Shown: in pieces, positions 58,943 through 64,000 of the stretch
How positions within the stretch are numbered: position 1 is the stretch's first letter
Layout of the letters: each line of letters opens with the position of its first letter
Assembly: GCA_023053545.1 (NCBI GenBank)
Contig: JAKZAN010000005.1
Span: 10,726,001 to 10,790,000, forward strand
Source of the DNA: Lepidurus packardi
Lineage: Eukaryota > Arthropoda > Branchiopoda > Notostraca > Triopsidae
DNA length: 64,000 bases
Direction of reading: 5' to 3'
Translations under genes and position numbers: made by a program
Notes under the pieces: generated by a model
What the model was told of the DNA's origin: nothing
The model's input: the letters and a program-made list of their open reading frames with translations, nothing else
Databases searched by the model: none

Positions 58943-60645
58943 ATGGAATTATCAGGTGAAGGGGACCGTGTTTACGCAGCTGAGCGGATTTTGAAAAAAA
59001 GATTTAGACGGGTAAGTTATTCAAATTTATACCCATTAACACTGACCTCCAGTTCTGTTTAGCAACCACGCGAAAGTAACGTTTTCTAATGCCTACTTCT
59101 TGGCTTGCTTATACATTATATGTTATAAATGCTCAAAGGCCAATTTTTAATGGTCCTGTTATATCCTGCTCGCTTCAGGGCATGTTTAGCCGACTCAAAT
59201 TCTTACTTAATTCTTGTTTTGGTTTCGTTTAACAAATAGGGACGCGCCGAGTACTTAGTAAAATGGAAAGGCTGGAGCAAAAGGTAAACCTAATCTCCCT
59301 TTTAAACTTTATCTAATCTTTACCTCTAATCCCAATCCTTTTTTAATTACTTAGACATAACACCTGGGAGCCGGAGGAAAACATACTTGATGTGAGGCTA
59401 CTCGATGCGTTAGACAAGTATGCTGGCAAAGTTCAAATGCATTCGTGTAATCCTAACCTACTTTTAAATTTTTTAGACGAGAAAAGGAAACTACTTCCAC
59501 GAAACGAACGTCAAGAAGCGCAGTGCGACCCGTAATTTAATTCAACTTATTAAAGAATCAGTAAAAAAAACAAGTTTTTAATATAGGATTCGCGGCGAGA
59601 AACAGAAACAGCGTCCAATAGAGATGAAGCAGGACGACATAGGGATCGTCGTCTCAGTACCTCCTCCGATTCCTCCACTTCGGACGACAACGGGCCCGAG
59701 GAAGGCAAAGAAGAGAACGTTCCAGAAACCCAGGTTCAAACCGCTCCGGCGGTCGAGTTGAGCCCCGAAACGGCAGTGCCTGGCGTTAAAACTATTTCGA
59801 GTAGCGCCGACCAAGACTCGAGTGGTGTCACGTGTTCTCCGAGTAGTGGCGACGAGGTAAAGTCCAAGAAAAGCAAAGAGGGGAAGGAAGGGAAGGAAGG
59901 TGACAAGCAACGGAAGCGAGATAAGGAACCTTCGACAGCGAAAAGGAAGGCCGAGGTCCTCAGCGATGGAGGCCGAGTGGGTGTAACGATTTCAGTAACG
60001 GATCGGAACAAGACGAGTCCCCGTTCATCCTCAGCCCTCTCGGTCAAAATTCCCAAGTTGTCCTCCTCACCTTCACCTACCTTATCTCCGTCTTCGGCCG
60101 AACCCCATGTCACTCTCTCCATTTCCTTAACTCCTAAAGGGGATTCCCACGTAGTTAAGAATGGCGTCGACTGGAAAGACAGACCTAATGGCCACGCCAA
60201 AGACGCAGTTCCGCATCAGAGCCCGGATCAAGATCCGAGCCCCAAACATGAACCTTTGATGGTTTCTTCCCCGAAAATCAGTGTAGAAAATGCAGTTGAT
60301 GAGAAGACTTCTCATGTGGACCACGTGATAAGGTCCGAGGAACCGGATAAAGGGCTTGAGGTTGCCAATTCCAGGTGTCCTTCTGCGACAGAGCAGGACA
60401 AGCTGTGTGTCAACAGCCATAACCCTCCCGAAGTGAACATTTTGACAGAAAATGTCAATAATCGCATCACACCTCCCTTTGAGTATTGGCATAGGAAGAA
60501 TCCTCTGGTGGATCAGATTTTTATAACAGACGTTACAGTGAACCTGATGACGGTCACTATCCGCGAATGTAAAACGGCGAGTGGCTTTTTTAAAGCAAAT
60601 GCGTCGGATATATCGGCAGACGACCTCGAAGAGCATTGCCAGTAG
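58943..60645 (+). CDS. Pc: Polycomb / CBX chromodomain protein
   Basis: The PRC1 subunit that reads H3K27me3. Exons 58943-59011, 59240-59283, 59355-59417, 59477-59531 and 59587-60645 join in phase to 429 residues. The chromodomain at residues 8-60 reads VYAAERILKKRFRR|GRAEYL then VKWKGWSKR|HNTWEPEENI, with the aromatic cage residues (Y, W, W) in place. Three small introns cut this domain. A long low-complexity Ser/Lys/Pro middle follows (SKKSKEGKEGKEGDKQRKRD). The C-terminal Pc box ITDVTVNLMTVTIRECKTAS then GFFKAN recruits RING1. Both the N-terminal chromodomain and Pc box distinguish it from HP1. The last exon holds four fifths of the protein. Confidence 0.96.
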
Positions 60646-61849
60646 AAAATATCCCCCCGAATTCCCAGTTCCGCGTGCACGATTTATACATGTGATTTCC
60701 AGTGCAGTTATTTTTGACTGTATTTAAATGATGAACTTAAAGCAAAATTATCATGACTTGTAAATGATCTAGGCGCTCGCCTAGCCCATCTTTTTACTTA
60801 TTTATTTTAGATATGATTTAGAAGGATTTCCTTTTTTAGGTAACTTATGATGGTGAGGTTAGATCATGCAATGTACACAATGTAAGTCACTCATAGTTTC
60901 CTTTTGTCTCCTATGCTACTTGCTGTACTATGTAGCTTATTTGTCCAATGAAAAAGTATTCTGAGAAAAACTGATTTTGCCTTTTGTTATTAAGTGTCAA
61001 GTTAACACAGGTAAGTAAGCTTGAAGTATGACAAACAGTAAAACGAAAAGATATACGGAAGTTGATTAATAGCCTTAGCCTATCGGTATTTGAAGGGTCT
61101 TCAGCGTCAATCGAGGCAATCGTATGAATATCGTAACATTCTATTTCATTTTACTAGAATTATATGACAATTAATAAAAATTCATTCCTCATTTATTTCT
61201 ATTTTTCTTGAAATGAATTGATAAAAAAAATCATAAAATATGATAAAATGAAAAGTAATGACCCGTTTTACGGCGAATGTATAAAAGTCAGTATTTCAGT
61301 TACTGTAAGTGACTAATGTATGAACTTTCATGAACAGACTGTTGCCTTAGATGTTTGTATTTATTAGGTTTTCTCTAATAAATTTACGCTAAAAGTACGT
61401 TAAGCATTTTGTGGAACGAAATTTCGAACGTTTGGAAGCTTCGACCAATCTGTTCACGTTCACTTTCTAACCTTTCACCAAAGTTCCTTCAATGTTGCCG
61501 TTGTTTCAAGGTATGTCATCCAAACCTACAACTGCAACCCGCTGCTTGCGAACTTCAGTACACAATCCCTGACCTTTGCTTTCCTTATTTAGAATACAAA
61601 ACGCAACTTTCAAGTTTCCTAAACACGACGACTTGAAAAATTAAACAAAATCGTTAGGCTACCGGTCGATTTATCTCTACAGGCATGTTCTCGTTATGTC
61701 GTTATATTATGTTTTATAAAGATAAACATAACACTATGGTTGCGGGCTAGATCGCTGTTTGCGTATCGCCGGTTGCCGTCGAGAACTAGTAGAACTTGTA
61801 TTCCACGAGTAGACTTGGGTACAGTGCTTTTGGAACCTAATTTACCATC
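60646..61849. other. Polycomb 3' region and spacer
   Basis: A/T-rich with several taaaa-rich stretches. Poly(A)-like signals occur at 61171-61176 (attaataaaaa) and near 61377 (ctaataaattt), which would imply a long 3' UTR. No gene seen; the ZNF598 promoter should lie near the end. Confidence 0.45.
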
Positions 61850-64000
61850 ATGGCTAGCAAGAAAAACAAGGAAAATATGGACAACGCTTGTGTCGTTTGT
61901 TTTAGAACTGTGGACATTTACTCAATTGGATCTTGCGACCATCCAGTCTGTTATGAATGCTCTACACGAATGCGGGTACTGTGCAAGCAAAACGAGTGTC
62001 CGATCTGTAGGCAAGATCTGCCAAAGGTAAGCCCTTCAAGAATTCTTACATCTTAATCTGTATAGTGTATTTTGTCATCTGTTCATCTGCTTGCATAATA
62101 CCACGTCAGTTACCCATGCTGCGAAAACGCCAAGAAGAACAGACGAAAGGCTATATATTATTTTTTAATTAAATCTGCTGTCTAGGTCGTGTTCACCAAT
62201 AAGATAAGACCCTATTCAAGCATAACCTTAGCCTCTGTGCCATTCGATGCTGGTTATGGGATTCATTTCGACGCGTTAGACTCCAAATCTGCCTTCAGAC
62301 GTTTACTGGTCCAACCTTGTGCAGTCTGTCCCGACAAACCCAATTTTCAAAATTTTGCGCAGATGAAAGATCACATGCGAAAAGAACACGAGCTTTTCTT
62401 CTGCGAGCTCTGCACCGACAATTTAAAAGTATCAATGTCTCAATTCTTCACAATTATCTTCAAAAACTCCTAGAATATTTCGAATACGTATTTCATATTT
62501 CATATTATCAGGTCTTCGATTATGAGCGTCGTTACTACAACCGAACGCAATTAGCCTTACATCGACGCAAAGGTGACCCCGACAACACCTCCTACCGAGG
62601 TCATCCTCTATGTCAGTTTTGTGACCAACGTTATCTGGATAATGATGAACTCTTTCGCCATTTGCGAAAAGAGCATTTCTTCTGTCATTTCTGTGATGCT
62701 GACGGACTCCATCAGTTCTATGCGTAAATCCTTACAAGCTTTCAAGAAAACATCCAACTACATCTCATCATTTTCTAGGAACTATAATGAACTTCGAGAT
62801 CATTTTCGTGCCACCCATTATCTCTGCGAAGAAGGCAACTGCCGAGAAGAAAAGTTTACGAGTGCCTTCCGAACCGATATTGATTTCAAAGGTGGACCTT
62901 CAAACTGTTCATTTATTCTAATATTCAGTTTCTTTTCTAATATTCATTCATTACGTGCTGGGGTTTCTTTAGCTCACCGCGTTCAATACCACAGCCACCA
63001 CCTTGGCAAAGCTGCTGCTAAGCAAGCACGAACTTTGGAACTCGAATTCACCCTCGCGTCACGTCCTAAGGAGGACAGTCGTCGAGGTGGCATGAAACAA
63101 AGGGGTCGAAGGGGACCGCCCAACTCTATGGAAAGCCGAAGCCAGGAACACTATTCTTCTGCCCCTTCTTCCAGGCAGGATGATCCTGCCAATTTTACCA
63201 ACGGGCATCAACAGCCAATCGATGCCGCGCTAAACGATCTTCACGCTTTTCCTTTACTAGGCAAAAACGACCAGTCGCAAGTCCTACAACCCTCCGATCG
63301 AGAACGCTCCAATGATTCCCTGGCTCAGAAACTTGGCAAAACCAGTAATCTGACAGTCCGCTCAAGCTACGTACAGGGTTTCGGAGCAGCGGAAGCTGCT
63401 CCCGACGAAGAGTTTCCGTCATTAGTACCCGGGAATGGTACCAAATTTCGCAGCGAGCCCAAGGCAAACGGCCATGCGTTTGTGGTGCGTCTTAATGGCC
63501 AATCTAAAATGAGCAGCTCTGATAACGCCGCAGGTGGGTCGAACGTATCAGTAGGGTTACAGGTCAATCAGGGTAGTGTTCAACGATCGGCGAGCAAACC
63601 GGGCACGGTCGGGGCTCAAGTTACTCGCGTGGCGAGCAGCCAGAACATTCGTATGCAACCCACGAATCGTTTGTCAGGCGCCGAAGATTTCCCTTCGTTA
63701 AGTAGCGGTAAAGATGGACGTTCCGATGGACGGTCCCAAGTCTTATGGGGACCACCTCCAGCAAAGTATAAAGCGCCAGAGCCTAAAAAGGAGGTAAAAC
63801 CAAGAAGAGAAGATGATTTCCCTGCGTTGCCCTTTAACGAAAGACCAGTTACTCCGTCAGGAGGCACGTGGACCACTAAGAAAGGTAAGGGCGTGGCGTC
63901 GATTGAGATTCCAATGGGAGAGGGAGGTAAAATCCAAGCTGACTTAAGCAAGAAGGGAAAAGGAGGGAAGAAAAAGTCGAAAACTAACGGAGGAGGCACG
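61850..64000 (+). CDS. ZNF598: ZNF598/Hel2 ribosome-collision E3 ubiquitin ligase (3' truncated by window)
   Basis: ZNF598 senses collided ribosomes and ubiquitinates small-subunit proteins to trigger ribosome quality control. The ATG at 61850 (catcATGg) starts exon 1 (61850-62029), with the RING finger CVVCFRTVDIYSIGSCDHPV then CYECSTRMRVLC and CPIC. Exon 2 (62186-62428), exon 3 (62512-62723), exon 4 (62779-62891) and exon 5 (62973 onward) join in phase. They carry the conserved zinc-finger series: CAVCPDKPNF, MKDHMRKEHELFFCELC, LCQFCDQRYLDNDELFRHLR with KEHFFCHFC, and ATHYLCEEGNC with AHRVQYHSHH. After KAAAKQARTLELEF the protein becomes low-complexity, with repeated acidic-FP-L motifs (DEEFPSL, EDFPSL, DDFPAL). 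The frame is open at position 64000; the C-terminus lies beyond. Confidence 0.95.

Overview
The window is nuclear DNA of an animal, most likely an arthropod. It has intron-rich genes with short introns (often 50-100 bp, GT-AG with one clear GC-AG). It carries an ebony-type beta-alanyl amine synthetase, an alpha1-like octopamine receptor, ionotropic (IR-type) receptors and a Polycomb gene with a C-terminal Pc box. The compact genes, tandem IR copies and AT-rich spacers would suit a crustacean (branchiopod-like), but the sequence alone does not fix the species. There are no operons, CRISPR arrays or prokaryotic elements.

Layout. 1-71: tRNA-Asn (minus, cut by the window edge). 331-3130: GH35 beta-galactosidase (+). 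3394-4087: small secreted protein of unknown function (+). 5452-6240: unrecognised single-exon gene (+), with a decayed relative at 7060-7315. 7899-10574 and 11201-13902: two tandem ionotropic-receptor genes (minus). 16222-16771: MXRA7-like small membrane protein (minus). 17190-17727 and 17958-18400: two non-autonomous terminal-inverted-repeat elements. 19339-22934: ebony (minus). 23-26.6 kb: gene-poor, with a direct duplication and a row of three related inverted-repeat elements. 26979-29184: NELF-A (minus). 32983-34733: secreted cysteine-rich protein (+). 35044-38291: alpha1-like octopamine receptor (minus). 41367-42920: type I membrane protein (minus). 43399-48049: DDHD2/SEC23IP-type phospholipase (+). 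48329-50299: intronless orphan 7TM receptor (minus). 51251-53046: GRWD1 (+). 53111-56026: PMS2 (minus). 56283-57826: G-alpha 12/13 (+). 58943-60645: Polycomb (+). 61850-end: ZNF598/Hel2 (+, cut by the window edge).

The right third (43-64 kb) is dense housekeeping and regulatory sequence: GRWD1 and PMS2 are convergent with 64 bp between stop codons, and PMS2 and G-alpha 12/13 are divergent across about 256 bp. The left and middle are looser and hold the sensory, neuromodulatory and lineage-specific genes and most repeats. Ebony and the octopamine receptor both belong to biogenic-amine biology, but nothing in the layout shows a functional cluster. Exon boundaries were read by hand from splice consensus, reading phase and protein-family continuity. 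Boundaries may be off by a base or a few where marked uncertain.
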